From Aphrocallistes beatrix (lineage: Eukaryota > Porifera > Hexactinellida > Sceptrulophora > Aphrocallistidae), in the NCBI GenBank assembly GCA_963281255.1, contig OY725504.1:62001-126000 (forward strand): a stretch of 64,000 nt of DNA, given 5' to 3'. Under the pieces are notes generated by a model. The model saw nothing but the letters and a program-made list of their open reading frames with translations, was not told the origin of the DNA and did no database searches. This document shows, piece after piece, positions 35,396 through 48,530 of this stretch; the first letter of the stretch is position 1, and each line of letters starts with the position of its first letter. Both the position numbers and the translations under genes were made by a program.

Positions 35396-38300
35396 ATGGC
35401 CACTAACTCTCCACAAGATTCCACAGTCAACAACTCCACTCTCTCCTCTCCCATTCCCCCTCTTCCTCTTCCTCCTCCTCTCCCCCCTCCTTCTCCTCCT
35501 TCTCCTTCCCATCCCCACAGCTTCACCAAGCTGCAGCTAGCCGTGTTCACGTGGAACACAGGGAACTCCATTCCGCCCTCCGCTCACTTCACAGACGTCA
35601 GGAGCAGGATTCTGAGAGAAGGTTAGAACTCAGGATTCCGCCTATCTGGGATGTTGCTAGGATTTTCCTATCGGGAGGGGCAAACCCTAAAACAGATTTT
35701 CTGGTAGGGGACACAACACCCAGCTGGGCTCTGGGGGCGATGTAAGCCTCCATGGGTGTCAGGGACTTTGCCTTCGGAAGCTGACAGTATTTGCATCAAA
35801 AATTCCCTCCGGCGATCTCTCTGCTGCGTATCGCAGTTGCGAAGTGTGAAGTTATTTGTAGTGTAGTGATTGCAAGAAGTTCTCGTGTGCAAATAGTTGC
35901 TATCCTGCGACATAGACTGAAACCTGAGTAGTCCACATGAACAATGTGCTAATCGAAGTAATTAGTAATTAATTCGGAGAGTAGATAGCAAAGCTTCTGT
36001 TGTATATAACTCATCATCATTGTTGTTATTATTGTTATTATTGTTATTGTTAGGTATCGATGTGTTGGTGTTTGGACTACAAGAGAACTTCATCAAGCCG
36101 ACTACCCCTTGGTCTCTCGTTGAGGATCCTGTCCTCAGAATGATACAGGACTCCTTCTCAGGAGAAGACCTGATACAAGTGCACTACGTGTATCTCCTAG
36201 GAATCACACAGGTATCCAGCACCATAACTATCTGTACCGTAGTGACGTGTTGATGGGATTCGAAGCTTTGTTTCCAATTCCTCACTCGTGTCTATTTATA
36301 TCAGAGGCCGGCAACCTTTTGAATGAAATGTGCAAGCTTACCTATAATGTCAATATATTATGACTTTGTGTGCCAGTGGCACGCCTGCCTAGGGTAACCG
36401 TCCCTGAATATACATAAATGTCGGTCTGTCGATCCACAAATATTTTCAACTCCGCGTGCCATAGGTTGCCGACCCCTGATTCATATTGTTCTGTGCTCAG
36501 GAACCAATCATAATCAATGAGAGAAAGTGCAATGAGTTAGCATAGCACGTTTATTATGAAAGTTCCATTCCACACATCTCTTTGGATTTGGAAAATTCTA
36601 GGAGTGGCAGCCCACCCAAGATTCTACCCAAATTTCCAACTGGTGTTAAGTTTTATACATAAAAATGGAATGAATATATTTGAGGCTAATTATTGGACAA
36701 ATGAATCTCACACCTTCGCCCTCACTCAGCATTCAACTCACCTCTCTGTCCCTTATTGAGCTATTTAAACTCTAAATATAGTAACAAACCCAAGAAGCAC
36801 CAATCCTCCCGCATAACTACCAACAGTGCGTGTAGGTTGTGTACGTGAGGAGCTCGCTGGTGCCTTTCTTCAAGGAGCTGACGTCTGAGACAGTCCGGAC
36901 AGGGTTCGCTGGCTGGATGGGGAACAAGGGCGCGGTGTGCACCACTTTCCAGCTGGGCTCTGTCACCATCAGCTGTGTCTGTTGTCACCTCTGCTCCGTG
37001 GAGACGAATGTGCAGCGAAGGAATGAGGAGATCGCTGAGATCATGCAGAGCTGCCCGTGGGTGGCCCGCTCCAACTACGCATTCCTGTACGGAGACCTTA
37101 ACTACCGCCTGGACATAATAACATTCCAGGAAGCACTGAAGTTGCTAGGGGAGTCAGACCTGAAGCCCCTACTGCAGTGCGATCAGTTACAGCGGCAAAT
37201 CCTGACGGACAGAGTCCCCCGCTTCGACGAGGCGGACATCTCGTTCCCCCCCTCCTACAAGCTGGTCCCGCGCTCCTCAGACAACTACAACAACTCCAAG
37301 CTCAGAACTCCCGCCTGGTGCGACCGCATCATCTACAAGACCACCGACACCCCCACTCCCTCCTTCCCGCACGGGCCCAGGATTCCGGCACGGCTGGAAC
37401 CGGTGGAGTACAATCGTCTGGAGCTGCCGGACTCCTCCGACCACAAGATGGTGTACGGCTACTTCGACCTGTACTCTGATTGGCTGGAGTACAGCCCCCC
37501 GCTCGAGTTCATGCTCCCGGACGTGAGCTGTCCCGTGACGTCAGACCTGACCGTGAGGATCCTGATCCTTGGGAACCTGAGTCAGAGGGTCCCCACCGTC
37601 GCCAAACCCCCCCTCTTCTCCTCCTGGGACTGGATAGGCATGCACAGGTAGGTAGGTAGGATGCTAGTTATCTGCTACTTCCTCAGTCAGGTGTGAGGGT
37701 TCACCACAATAGCATTATTTACCTGTTTCAGTTTCCCAATCAACTCCAACTGAGAAGCACTGAATTGGATTGGTCGCATGTAACATTAACGAATTCGTAT
37801 CGTTACACACTTGGTTGGTTTTAAGCTTGTCTGTTTCAAATTGTGTCACTGCGCCACATTTCACACCTCACATCCCATTCATACATGCCAACCGTCCCGT
37901 TTTATGCGGGATTCCAGCTTTTATCACCTCTTCTCCTGGGCTAATTTTGACAAGTGTCCCGTTTTATGCGGGATGTCCAGCTTTTATCACCTCTTCTCCT
38001 GGGCTAATTTTGACAAGTGTCCCGTTTTTACATGAAATCTCCCCATTATGTCCCGTTTTTTCGGATTCTGTGTATAATACTTTCCTATTGCGTCCCGCCA
38101 TGTCCCGCGAAATTCAACGCTCACGCTGCGTCCCGCTTTTATCATGGCTCAGGTTGGCCTGTATGCCCATTCCTCCTAGAGAGGTTTGTGTTTATAAGAA
38201 AATATTTAATTTTTTCAGAGAAATCGATATAATTTCTAGATCTTGAATTCTCCATTCCCATTCAGTGATTACCAATTAATCACAGATCTGTGGTTGCATT

Positions 38301-38576
38301 AGAATAGTCCGTGCTAGGTTCGGCTGCCTGACGACACAGGACTACTGCTGCTATGCCTGGTCTCCTCTTCGTCCAGGGAGCGGGTTGCCAGGAACGGACA
38401 AGAACTTCACATTCACAATTCGCGCTCGGAACTTTCCCAAGAACGCCGAAGGTTCTCTCTACCAGCTGTACTACCACACAGCTGACAAGGACATCCTGGC
38501 AGTCAGTCATCCCTTCTCTCTCACGCTGACAGAAGCCTCCGTCCCGTCCGTATTCGCGAGGAATCTGAACAGCTAA
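35396..38576 (+). CDS. Inositol polyphosphate 5-phosphatase with SKICH domain (INPP5K/INPP5J type)
   Basis: Four exons: 35396-35621, 36054-36211, 36836-37647, 38381-38576, giving 463 residues. It removes the 5-phosphate from phosphoinositides such as PI(4,5)P2 or PIP3. After a Pro/Ser-rich N-terminus come the catalytic motifs in order: TWNTGNS, FGLQE, GNKGAV (about 157), GDLNYR, PAWCDRI and SDHKMV (human enzymes have SDHKPV). WDWIGMHR then opens a C-terminal SKICH domain completed by exon 4 (YQLYYH, HPFSLT), as in INPP5K and INPP5J, where it targets the enzyme to membranes. The exon 4 acceptor (after gggag) was chosen by reading frame and is the least certain border. Introns 2 and 3 each hold a MITE. 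Confidence 0.88.
36302..36478. mobile_element. hAT-type MITE in 5-phosphatase intron 2
   Basis: Inverted ends cagaggccggcaacctttt and ataggttgccgacccctg. Flanking 8-mers atttatat and attcatat agree at seven of eight positions. Length 177 bases, non-coding. Confidence 0.8.
37880..38165. mobile_element. CATAC/GTATG-ended MITE with 6-base target duplication, in 5-phosphatase intron 3
   Basis: Starts catacatgccaac and ends gttggcctgtatg. The 6 bases cccatt flank both sides (37874-37879 and 38166-38171). Inside, a block of about 67 bases is duplicated in tandem. No coding capacity. Confidence 0.85.
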
Positions 38577-39702
38577 GATTGTACCATACTGTATAGCATC
38601 TGTATATTTTTATTTTGAATTAAATGGACTATGGATGTGCTATGGGAGATCTTAATGGGTGTCAGAATGGGTCATATACAAATATATTCTTGGGACTTTG
38701 GGTTTATTAGCTACACGCTCAATAGCGCCATACCAGAGGTGCATAACCGTATCTAGGATGGCAACTCTCCCATAATCTCCGCAGAAAATTACGCTAGAAA
38801 CATCCTCCTCTAACCGGAGTAGACTAGAATAGTGTCAAGTTACTGTGATTAACTTCTGGAGGCAGAGAGATGACTTCATCGGAACCTAAAATACATTTTG
38901 GGCGCGGAAACCTTTATAGGCGCTGATTATTACTATAAATAGAAAGTCCATTTGAAGTAAGATCTCACACCTTAACGAGAATTACTTAATGCGTTCGAAG
39001 TCCAATTATTTGCTAGTTCTTCCTAATTATTTCAATTGTGTTTGGTTGCAATTCGTCATAAAAAATGAATTCCTCTGCATTCATGATTTTCTATAATATA
39101 AACATTACATTCCACGCATTGCTACAGTTTCCAGGGTTACAGTGCACTATCTATAGTCTATACACACTCCATAGCAACCAGGATCCACATGGAATGCATT
39201 TAACTCCATTTACTATATAGAACTCCTACAAATAGAGTATTAGGTACAGAGCTGATGCAAGCTAGAATTTCTATAAATTCTTAGATACATACTCTACTAC
39301 GGCCTCAGTCCGACCTCTTCAGTTCGTTGCTCCGAGACGTTTGTTGGGAATGTTGTTTACTTGTTGTTGTTCTGTTTACGTAACTACAATTTAGATGCGT
39401 TGAACTATCGTAGCATCAGTGGTCTGCTAACACTGAGTGAGAGGAGGGAATATTTTCATGTTTGTTGTCTCATTCTAGTAACGAGGTTTCCTCACTCAAG
39501 ATACGGTTACGTAACTCCATCCATGAGAGGTGTGAATGCTTTGATAGAATTCAATTTATGTCCTCCGAACACACGAAACGATTGGTGGGACAGAACGGCT
39601 CTATTGCTCATTTATTTGTTTATTTCCGTTCAACACAATAAATACTGACAACAACAATCTTAAATAAGATTAATGGTGACACACCTCTCAACTATAAATA
39701 GC
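38577..39702. other. Intergenic stretch between the 5-phosphatase and the CASKIN-like gene
   Basis: AT-rich. No gene is supported; an open frame at 39361-39648 has no recognisable content. Both neighbours are on the plus strand. Confidence 0.5.
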
Positions 39703-39710
39703 CTACTCTG
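39703..39710 (+). promoter_or_regulatory. TATA-like box of the CASKIN-like gene
   Basis: TATAAATA lies 32-39 bases before the start codon at 39742, the same short spacing as in the receptor genes. Confidence 0.5.
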
Positions 39711-39741
39711 TTTGTTCTATAATTAGCACAGCTGAATCTCC

Positions 39742-42700
39742 ATGGGACGAGACTCGGAGTTGATTAGTCTGGTCAAGGCGGGCAACACGGAAGGTGTGAA
39801 GAAGTTCCTCGTCAGGCTGCGGAAGTCTGGTTAGTTACCAATCTGACTCTTTGGAATGTTACATAACTTGTGTTTTAATATTTTCACACCTTCTTAGGTT
39901 CAGCCAAGAAGCTAGCGACCATCAACTCACAGAACGAAGAGGGGTGAGTGCAGTGGTTTATCTGAGATACACCTGTGCGTACATGTGGCGACCAATATAA
40001 TTTAGTGGCACACACACGCCACTTGTGCCACTCCTAGATATGTCGAGTGTATTCGATAGAATGGATTAGGATAGCCATCACTCAATGTTGTTTGTTTGTG
40101 TGGATTGACAACTAGATAGGAAAAGCCATGAAAGTTTCAAGACATTGTTATTTCCGAACTTCTTTCCGAATTTCTGGAAAATATTTTCGTTTGAAACGCG
40201 ATTGAAGTTAAGCAAGAGGTTCCCAAGGTGGGACAGAATACACAAATTCTCCACAGCTTTGCAACTAGCTTGTCTAAACGCAAACTCAACTCTTTTAACA
40301 CTGAAGAGAGAAGTTCTCTACAACTCGACGTCTATGAGATAATATTATGTTCGCTTATGTTTTCACATTCCAGCGTTGCCATGATTACATCTCCCACGCA
40401 GATGTGGTAGTTCATTACATAGTTTAATGAATTTGTGTTTCTAAGCAACGAAACTATTTAACATTACTATTTTACTGACACAATCCATTAAGTCACCATC
40501 CTCTGCTCAGCCAATCAATTCATTAGTTCGTAATGCTAATATAGCCAGTGTAATGTATGAAGTAATCCAGTCTGGAATTACTAATGTATTTAGTGCAGCT
40601 ACGTCCACTGTAATCTGATTCCTCTGTCCACACGTTCTTAAAATGTCCACAATTCTAGTTAAAGGTGTGAAAATATGCATATATCCTAAGCTCTGTCTTC
40701 TGATTCCTCTGCACACGTTCTTAAAATGTCCTCGACAGACAATTCTATTAAAGGTGTGAAAATATGTATCTATCCTAAGCTCTCTCTTCTAGCCTATCAG
40801 CTCTCCACCTCTGCGCGCTACAGAACCTCAAAGAGTTGCTGGAAGAGCTCCTGGAGCTGAAGGCAAGTGTGAATCTGAAGGACAGCCGCGGGCTGACTCC
40901 GCTCCACTACACGGCGTTCAGAGGGAATCTGGAGGCCGCCGTGTCTCTGATGGACTACCAGGCCAACCCGTGTGCCGTCGCCAACAACGGAGAGACGCCG
41001 CTACACGTGTCGGCCCAGTACGGACACGCCAACGTGGTTAGTCTCACCTCTGTCCACTCATGTGTTGTGTGTACGCAGAGTCAGTAGGAACCATTCCTTC
41101 TGTTTGAATTGCAATGACAAAAGCTGAGAATTGGTTCCAGATGGACTGTTTGTAACAATGGACGAATATTTGCATGACAGTAATTCCTCTCTAAACACCC
41201 AGGAATGAGTTCCTATATTGGAGTGGTGAGGACACAGTTCATGAGGAGGAACCTAATCCTCAGGTTTCCTAGGATAGCACAATCCAGTTCCACTCCTCTC
41301 TTTTTTTGAGTGGAGTGGACTGGAATAGCTTGGGCTGTGTCGTTACACTTAGTCCATTGGGATTTGTCGGCAATCTTTTCCACCAAATTCTGAATACACA
41401 CGAGACTGTAGTTAGAACCACAGAGTAAGAGTAAACAATGATTAGCCGATGCACCGAAACGTCTGAAAAGACAACTGCTATTGCTTGTTGTTATTCTTAT
41501 TGTTTTTATTGTTGTTGTTGTTGTTTAGATGTCCGTCCTGTTGGACTACCAGGCCAACCCTCTCATATCTAACAACACAGCCCAGACCCCATTGGACATC
41601 GCCTGCTTCATGGGACACACCAAGGTGACACCTCTTAAGATAGACATTCTATAATTATACTCTAGTCGCTATTTATAGCCTCCGTCCGATAGGCTGTGAG
41701 AGTGCTGCTGGACACGGGATGCTTCCCCAGCAAGCAGTACGGCAGCCAATCCCTGGTCCAGTCCCCCATCCACCTGTGCGCCAAGCAGGGACACACGGAG
41801 ATCCTGAAGATGCTGGTGGAGGCCGGGTTCTCGGTGGACGAGATGGGTCCTAACGGGACTCCGCTGCACGAAGCGGCGCTGTACGGAAGAGTGGACGTGG
41901 TCAAGCTGCTGATACAGGTCTGTCTCAATGGGCGTTTTCATTGGCTCAATTTCGCAACCTTAAATTCTAATTAACTTCTGCTTCTCATGGACGCAATTGC
42001 GCCAATGGAATGTTCTGATCAGCTGTGAGGTGTTGTAGTTTCGGTTCCAGTTATTGGCACCTTTCACACGAAGTGCTGGACTGGAACATTAAAATCAATT
42101 ATATTGAAACACTTTACCCGTGTCCATGGCATACAGGCCAACCTGAGCCATTATTAAAACGGGACGCAGCGTTGAATTTCGCGGGACATGGCGGGACGCA
42201 ATAGAAAAGTATTATACATGAGTTAAAAAAAGCGGACGTCCCGCCAAAAACGGGACAGTTGGCAAGTATGCCATGGTCCGAATAGAATTCCTCTATAATG
42301 TCTCCTCTAACATTGAATTGAAGTATGACGTCACTGTAGATGCGCTGCGATCAGAACTTGAAGAACTCGCAGAGTCAGACAGCCATGGACTTAGTGCACA
42401 AGTTCACGAACCCCCGTGCCTACACCTCCAGACAGATCCTGCAGGCCCTCAGTGAGTTGGCAATGGAGGACTTTATCAAACGTTTATTAGAAACCATTGG
42501 AGACCATTTTGGATGAATAATTCAATTGGAAAACCAATAATTTATCCTTAAATCTTGGGAATATTCTTCTATAAATAGCCTGCATTCTTCGGGTGGGATA
42601 GAGCATATTTATTGTCCAATGACGTAACTAGGTCAAGCTCGCCCTGTGTCCATCCCGAGACCTCCTTCCTTCACGATGTCCAACGTGAACCTCAACCCGC

Positions 42701-45700
42701 CCCCCAGCCCCTCCCTCTCCTCACATTCCTTCCACTCCCTCCCTGACAACCAACACCCAGCACATTCAGACTCCGGCTCCATGGATACGCCTGTCAGGGA
42801 TCGGAATGCGGACTTCCATCCCCAAGAAGCTGATCCTGAACTACTCGCCTCACCTCTCCCCACCTACAACGAATATGAAGGTTGATTCTATTTTTATCAT
42901 ACATTTAACAGGGCCGTTGTCAGCCAGTCCTGTCCTATTTATAGCTGATCTGTCCTATTTATAGCCCCAGGAGAGGCCAATGGTTTCGCCTCCATGATCG
43001 CACAGGCAGCTGTGTTACGGAAGAACACACTCACTAACCCTTCTCGCAAAATCTCCAACAACTATATCCCCCCTATGCACCAACACGTGCCTAGCGACCC
43101 AATGGACAGATTGGCATGTGTGAAGTCCTCCAAGCGGGAGTCTTTCTCTAACTCCAGTACTGACACTTCTTTCAGTTTCACTTCCAACTCCGGATTCTCA
43201 ACTGGTCAGTTGGAATTTAGTCACGATACCGATAGTTATGAGAATGTCCATGGCCCACCAATGCATTTGATAGATTACTAGCTTGCAACAGGATTCAGAA
43301 ATCCATCGTTTATTTACTTTCAACAGAAATTAGATTTAATCCACACAATAAAGTGTGCATTCGTGTCTATCATTCGTGTGTACTGTCCCAATTCTCACTA
43401 CACAGAATGCATTGAGTTTAGTTTGAACAAACTGCCACTTTCAAATATGTTTTCGATTCGTCAATCGAGGTGTCAAAGTGTGTCATCTCTATTAGGTGTT
43501 TCCACTCCAGATCGCTACCAGAGTCCTTCCCCTGCCAACCTTCCTCTCGCGACACAAGCACAAATGCCACAGCAACACAGACAAGCATTCCAGGCTGAAC
43601 TTCCTAGCAACGACACCTATGACGTACCAGATGACTGTCAGTTGAACCAACCAACTTATAGAGTTGGGGATGCCACGCTGGTGCACAACATCTACGATAC
43701 TCCGTCCTCCATTCCCAAATCTTCCGAGTTTGCTCCTCAAGGTAATACTACGCATTCCTTACATACCATTGCTCTAGATGCGTATCCATGTAGACATGGG
43801 ATAAGGTCAGGATTGGAGATACGATATTCGTAGTTGAACCTAAGCACATTAGTTAACTAACACCTAATAAACCACTCTAGTACTCCGTGATTGGCGCCTA
43901 GACGTGTACATCTGTCAAGTGTTGACTAAAACTATTTTATTCTAATTTTAGACATCCTAGGATGGATTAGTTATGGGAATATTAGTATTAATCTTATCAA
44001 GTTCCTAATGGCACTAATATCAATAATTTCGTTTCTGTGTTTAATTAATTAAGTGGTCATTTCTATTTATAGCAAATACCCCACACTTCTAAGGTTCCCC
44101 GCCCAAAATTACTTAATCGGAATTGAGAAAATCTAGCGCCATTTAATATTATTGAAGTCTACCCTTTATTTCAATTCAAATTCTGAAGTTCCAGAGATTC
44201 CCGGTTAGATCTCTGAGCTGGAATTGATTTAAATTCCTGATTGAATCTTCTGTTGAGCTGTTCGAGTGAACTCAGTGCTATGAAGCTTCATCAGTTAAGA
44301 CTAATGAATACAATCGCATTCTAACCCAGCTGAGCTCACTCGTAGGCCCAGCACCTGACTATATATCACGTCGCATCCTGAACCTTAGAAGTTTTCACAC
44401 TTAGATAATGTCGTTTCTCACACCTGGCAACCTTACGATGTCCTGCACATACTTTAGCGATAACCTAGCAACCATTTTTGGATATTTGCAGGTTTTATTT
44501 TTCATTAAAACTGCCATTTCGCACCTTTTAAGTATCGAACTCGTACAATCTCAGTTTAGCATTGCGTTAGCTCTATTCAGTTTATATAGCCGTGATTCCC
44601 GTCTACCTTAGTTCTGTCTCAGTCTATTGACTCGCTCAGTTTAATGATTGAGTTCCGTTCTGATGTTAATCCACGTATTTCTAACGATTTGAAGAAAGGT
44701 ATTCAGTAGGACTTGAATCTATATACGCAGAAATGTGTGTGTAATTTAACACCTGTCTTTTTAGGAGACGCAAGGTATGCCCCTAAACCACCCCGCCCGA
44801 ATCCAGCCGACATTGCCAGGAGTAACACGGACAATTCAATGGTGCTCAGGAAGCTGACACTTCCCGCTGGCTTCAACAACCTCTCAGACAATCAGCAGCA
44901 GCCTATCTACGACAACCAGAGTACGTGATTGGTCTAGATCCACTCTGCTATGTGCAGTTGAATGGTTCATTGAATGGTTCATTGAATGGTTGAGTGTGTA
45001 AGCAAAGTGGTTGTGTGGACACTGGTAACCATAGAGACAGTTTAGGACAATACAAACTGTCAGGAATGTACAAAATCACTTGATACCATTTCTAGCACAA
45101 ATTGTTGAGAAATTATTTGAAAAGATGAGTCATTTACTTATTTAATCCTTGATTGCTCTTGGGAGAACTGACAGACGAAACATGATATGACTCCATATGG
45201 GAAGAGGAGTGCAATGAATCTATTTATATCTACTCTATACTTAGCTACTCCTGATGAAATTCTCCCGCCAAACTACCCATCTCAGCAACCTGTACCTGCA
45301 TTCCAAGCGCCTCATCCTGTTGATAGCATGGAGTTGCCGCCAAGACCTCTCAGTAAACCGAGAATCCTGGCGAAGCCCGGATTGACTGGAGCTGTCAACA
45401 GCGAGGAGAAGTGAGTTGTAATTATGTACTAATAATAGCTATTAACATCCTGTACTAATAATAGCTACTAACATCCTGTACTAATAATAGCTATTAACAT
45501 CCTGTACTAATAATAGCTACCAATCATTTATGATAATAGTATCTATTTCACCATTAACAATGCAACCAATTGCAATACAAAAGAACGCTATTGTGCAGTT
45601 GGTTGTCTCTAAATGGGAGGATTGTGTTATGTCTAATCAGCTGGTCAGGTGTTAGTGGCTCAGTATAATTAAGTGTGTCCTTCGAAAAGTGGCAGAAATG

Positions 45701-48530
45701 CAGCCGCAAAACTTACTCTCCTCTCCTTCCTACAGACAGCACCTGTCTGAGCTACAGATGAAGCTCAGCATGCGTAAGAAGGTGTCAGAGACTTCTCTGA
45801 GACTCCCCCCAGCCCCTCCCTCTACCTCCCCGCCCTCCATGGCCACCCAATCAGATTTCCCGCCTCAGAAACCACCCAGGGAGATGCGGGTCCGCCCTGT
45901 TTCCCCGCCTTCCCCTCCCCCAGAGGAACGGGCGCCATCCCCGGAAGTGGAAAGTCAGTTCCTAGAAGCGCTCAAACTCAGGAAGGGGTCCCTCAAGAGG
46001 ACAGACAAGATTGCACCCTTTGTTCCCCCACAAAACACCCAAACACCACCACCCCTCTCAACCAATCCAATCCCTCCACAGCCCGTAGTGACCAATCAGA
46101 TTCCTCCACAGTCCGTTATGGCCCAACCTAGTCCCCCAAAGCCCCTTATGACCAATCCAATTCCTCCACAGCCCGTAGTGACCAATCCAATTCCTCCACA
46201 GCCTGTAGTGACCAATCAAATTCCTCCACAGCCTCTCTTTAAGAATCCCAAACCTCCACCCTCTATTTCCACCAATCCAGGTCCTAGCATTCCTGAGGTG
46301 TCTCTCTTAGAGACGGAGAGCAGAGAACCGAGGAAGGAGAGATCCGGTACCATAATCTCCAAGGTAGTCTATAATTAGAATACTGAGTCTAAATTTGATA
46401 ATACTGAGTCTATAATTAGATAATACTGAGTCTATAATTAGATAATACTGAGTCTATAATTAGATAATACTGAGTCTATTTTTAGATTTCACCGAGTGAG
46501 TCCTGGCCTCTGGACAGGTTCCTGTCCGCTCTGAAGCTCTCTGAGTACCTAGCAACGCTAGTGGAGGCTGGGTATGCGGAGAGTGCGGACTTGGTAGGTC
46601 TGACAGCTGATGACGTCACAGCCGCCGGCATCGTGAAGGCGGGACACCGGAAGAAGATCCTCACCAGCACCCAGTCCCTCACCGCCAGACACGCAGGATT
46701 CGACCACATTCCTGTGAGTTCCCTTGACAACAGACGCTATTATTAGAACAGAGCTGAATCAGCTCAGTGATACAACTCTGACATCAGAACAGAGAGACAT
46801 GTGTGTATTTATAGACTCAGAGTTTAGTTGCATATTCTCACACCTCTAGAGCAGCATAGAGTCGTGGCTGAGGCAGTGGCGCCTGCTGGAGCACCAGCAC
46901 ACACTGGTGGACTCCGGCTACGACGACCTCGAGTTCATCGCCGACATGACGCGGGACGAGCTGAGAGAGCTGGGCATCCACAAGGTGCCGGTGCTCGACC
47001 GGTTCTCCCACGCCCTCTCACACCTCCACGCCTGCATACAGACACACAGGAGTGTCGGTTAGTTGCCGTGTTCGCATTTACCGAGACTAAAGTGTCAGTT
47101 CACTTCGTATTCAGTTTCAGTTTCAGTTTAGAAAACGCGTTAGAATGATTTCAGTTGAATCTCATTTTCAGTTAGGCGCCTAATTTCACACCTTTCATTT
47201 GTTCCTCAGTTCTGAGTGCTTCTCCTCAAGTCACACCTCAAAAACCTTCCTCTTCAGTTAAACATTCCCAGCAACCGAATCCCACACAGGAATGTGCTAA
47301 ACCCCCTGTAGCTAAGCCCCCAGCTGATTTCACACCTCCTCCTGCACACACTCGGAACTCTCCTCTCAGAGTAAACACCAGCAACGCTGCACCTGTAAAC
47401 AGAGAGATATTCACACGAGACAACACGCAGGAAGATCCAGCGCCAACCGACAACTTCACACCTCACGCACAGCTCTCCAAGACCATCAGCAATCCCCCCT
47501 CTGTCCTCCGGAAACCAACCCTGCCTCCTCCCGTGTCCAGAAAACCCCCTCCCCAACGGCGACACTCCAAAAACCTGAATTCTCCTGACCAGTTAGCTTC
47601 TCCTCCTTCTCCCAATCAGCTGATATCTCCCCCTTCTCCCGATCAGCTGATATCTCCCCCAGATGCTTTGGTGGGGTTAGATGACTTGCCTCCTCCTCCT
47701 ATAGCTGTAAGTCCCTCTGCCATTCATTCAGATGTCCTAGCCACTAACCAGCTACCTTACTATGTCATGCTATTTCATTTTAAGAGACAGCAAGAACACT
47801 GCAAGGATCATTGACCAATTTTAATCCTAATAATTCTGAGATAATTCGTTATTTGAACCTGAAATTAGTGGCATTCCTCAGTTTAACACAAAATATTTTT
47901 AGAAGTTAATCTATTGGACAACGGCGTAAGGTTGAATACCGTATCTCCCATGGGTAGTGCTAAGTAGCATCTTCATCAGCTGGGAGTTGATAGAGCTAAG
48001 AACGCTGTTGAGATTGGATCTGTTTCTAGGTGAGGAGTTCTGTGTATGGAGACCTTCAAGATGATCTCCCCCCTCCTCCTCAAGAAATGTCCTCGTTGGG
48101 TGCAGAAGCCAATTTCACACCTCCACACATTCCTCCTCCTCCTCCTCCCGTTGCCACCACACCGGTTGGTCCTGGATCCAAAACAGCGATTGAAGATAAA
48201 TATATTTGTTTTTATTTACTTGTTTACTTTTAGGTTTCTCGCTTCCTCGCAGCGGAGTCTGCAGAGAGACACAAGAGGATCTCAGGAATTAGCGATCTGG
48301 ACGACATTCTCAACTCAATGGGATCTGAGGCCACTACGCCCCCAGATATGTCCACACACACTCCCAACACTCAAAGGTAGACCTCTCTATTCATACACTC
48401 CTGCTCTGTCCTTATTTTAGTTCACTTTTCTATTTTTAGGCCAATCCAATCTTCAGAAGTTTTAGAAGACATTGATGCGATGCTCGCCAATCTAAATTTA
48501 GAAATCGACTCCATTATTTCAGATACCTAA
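39742..48530 (+). CDS. CASKIN-like: CASKIN-like ankyrin/two-SAM scaffold protein
   Basis: Eighteen exons: 39742-39829, 39898-39943, 40793-41036, 41529-41624, 41693-41917, 42340-42451, 42632-42880, 42965-43204, 43496-43741, 44765-44920, 45245-45410, 45736-46363, 46486-46713, 46850-47057, 47210-47706, 48030-48164, 48234-48376, 48440-48530, giving 1265 residues with all phases consistent. Start MGRDSELISLVKAGN matches the CASKIN start. Then ankyrin repeats (TPLHYTAF, TPLHVSAQ, TPLDIACF, TPLHEAAL), the post-ankyrin QTAMDLVHKFT block, a Pro-rich linker, two SAM domains (SAM1 TAAGIVKAGHRKKI; SAM2 RELGIHKVPV), a Pro-rich tail and a C-terminal acidic SDLDDIL...LEDIDAMLANL motif, like vertebrate CASKIN1. 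The SH3 domain found in CASKINs after the ankyrins is not seen. A scaffold linking membrane receptors to actin is the family role. Exon 16 end (48164) and exon 8 end are the least certain; reading on past 43204 reaches a stop at 43281, a possible short isoform. Introns over 300 bases hold only repeats. Confidence 0.85.
42130..42270. mobile_element. CATAC/GTATG-ended MITE with 6-base target duplication, in CASKIN-like intron 5
   Basis: Starts catacaggccaac, ends gttggcaagtatg, flanked by ccatgg on both sides (42124-42129 and 42271-42276). 141 bases. Confidence 0.85.
45425..45521 (+). repeat. 26-base tandem repeat, about 3.7 copies
   Basis: Unit tgtactaataatagctat followed by taacatcc, lying just after exon 11 of the CASKIN-like gene. 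Every unit carries stops, so it is intronic. Confidence 0.85.
46067..46260 (+). repeat. Coding 30-base repeat, six to seven copies, in the CASKIN-like gene
   Basis: The DNA unit reads TNPIPPQPVV with variants (TNQIPPQSVM, AQPSPPKPLM, KNPKPP). It adds a flexible proline-rich array just before the SAM domains. PxxP cores could bind SH3 domains; that is inference. Confidence 0.85.
46379..46485 (+). repeat. 22-base tandem repeat running into the acceptor of the SAM1 exon
   Basis: About five copies of aatactgagtctataattagat. The last copy is modified to gagtctatttttag and forms the polypyrimidine tract and AG of the exon 13 acceptor. Confidence 0.85.

Larger units (their letters stand above)
28400..35621. 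repeat. Segmental duplication: receptors G and H with the shared divergent promoter
   Basis: About 28400-32546 and 32560-35621 are copies of one unit: the 3' flank, the receptor, the intergenic promoter and the first exon of the 5-phosphatase. Exon 1 and exon 2 of G and H are nearly identical. The right copy kept the intact 5-phosphatase and the left copy kept a decayed fragment. Confidence 0.8.

Noticed and set aside
37811..38246. Open frames in 5-phosphatase intron 3
   Set aside because: They fall inside the MITE 37880-38165 and its internal duplication.
39361..39648. Open frame upstream of the CASKIN-like gene
   Set aside because: No domain, no splice partners, AT-rich context.
43205..43281. 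Stop at 43279-43281 as the normal end of the CASKIN-like protein
   Set aside because: A good donor at 43204 keeps phase into ten further exons with CASKIN-type SAM domains; the stop may only mark a short isoform.
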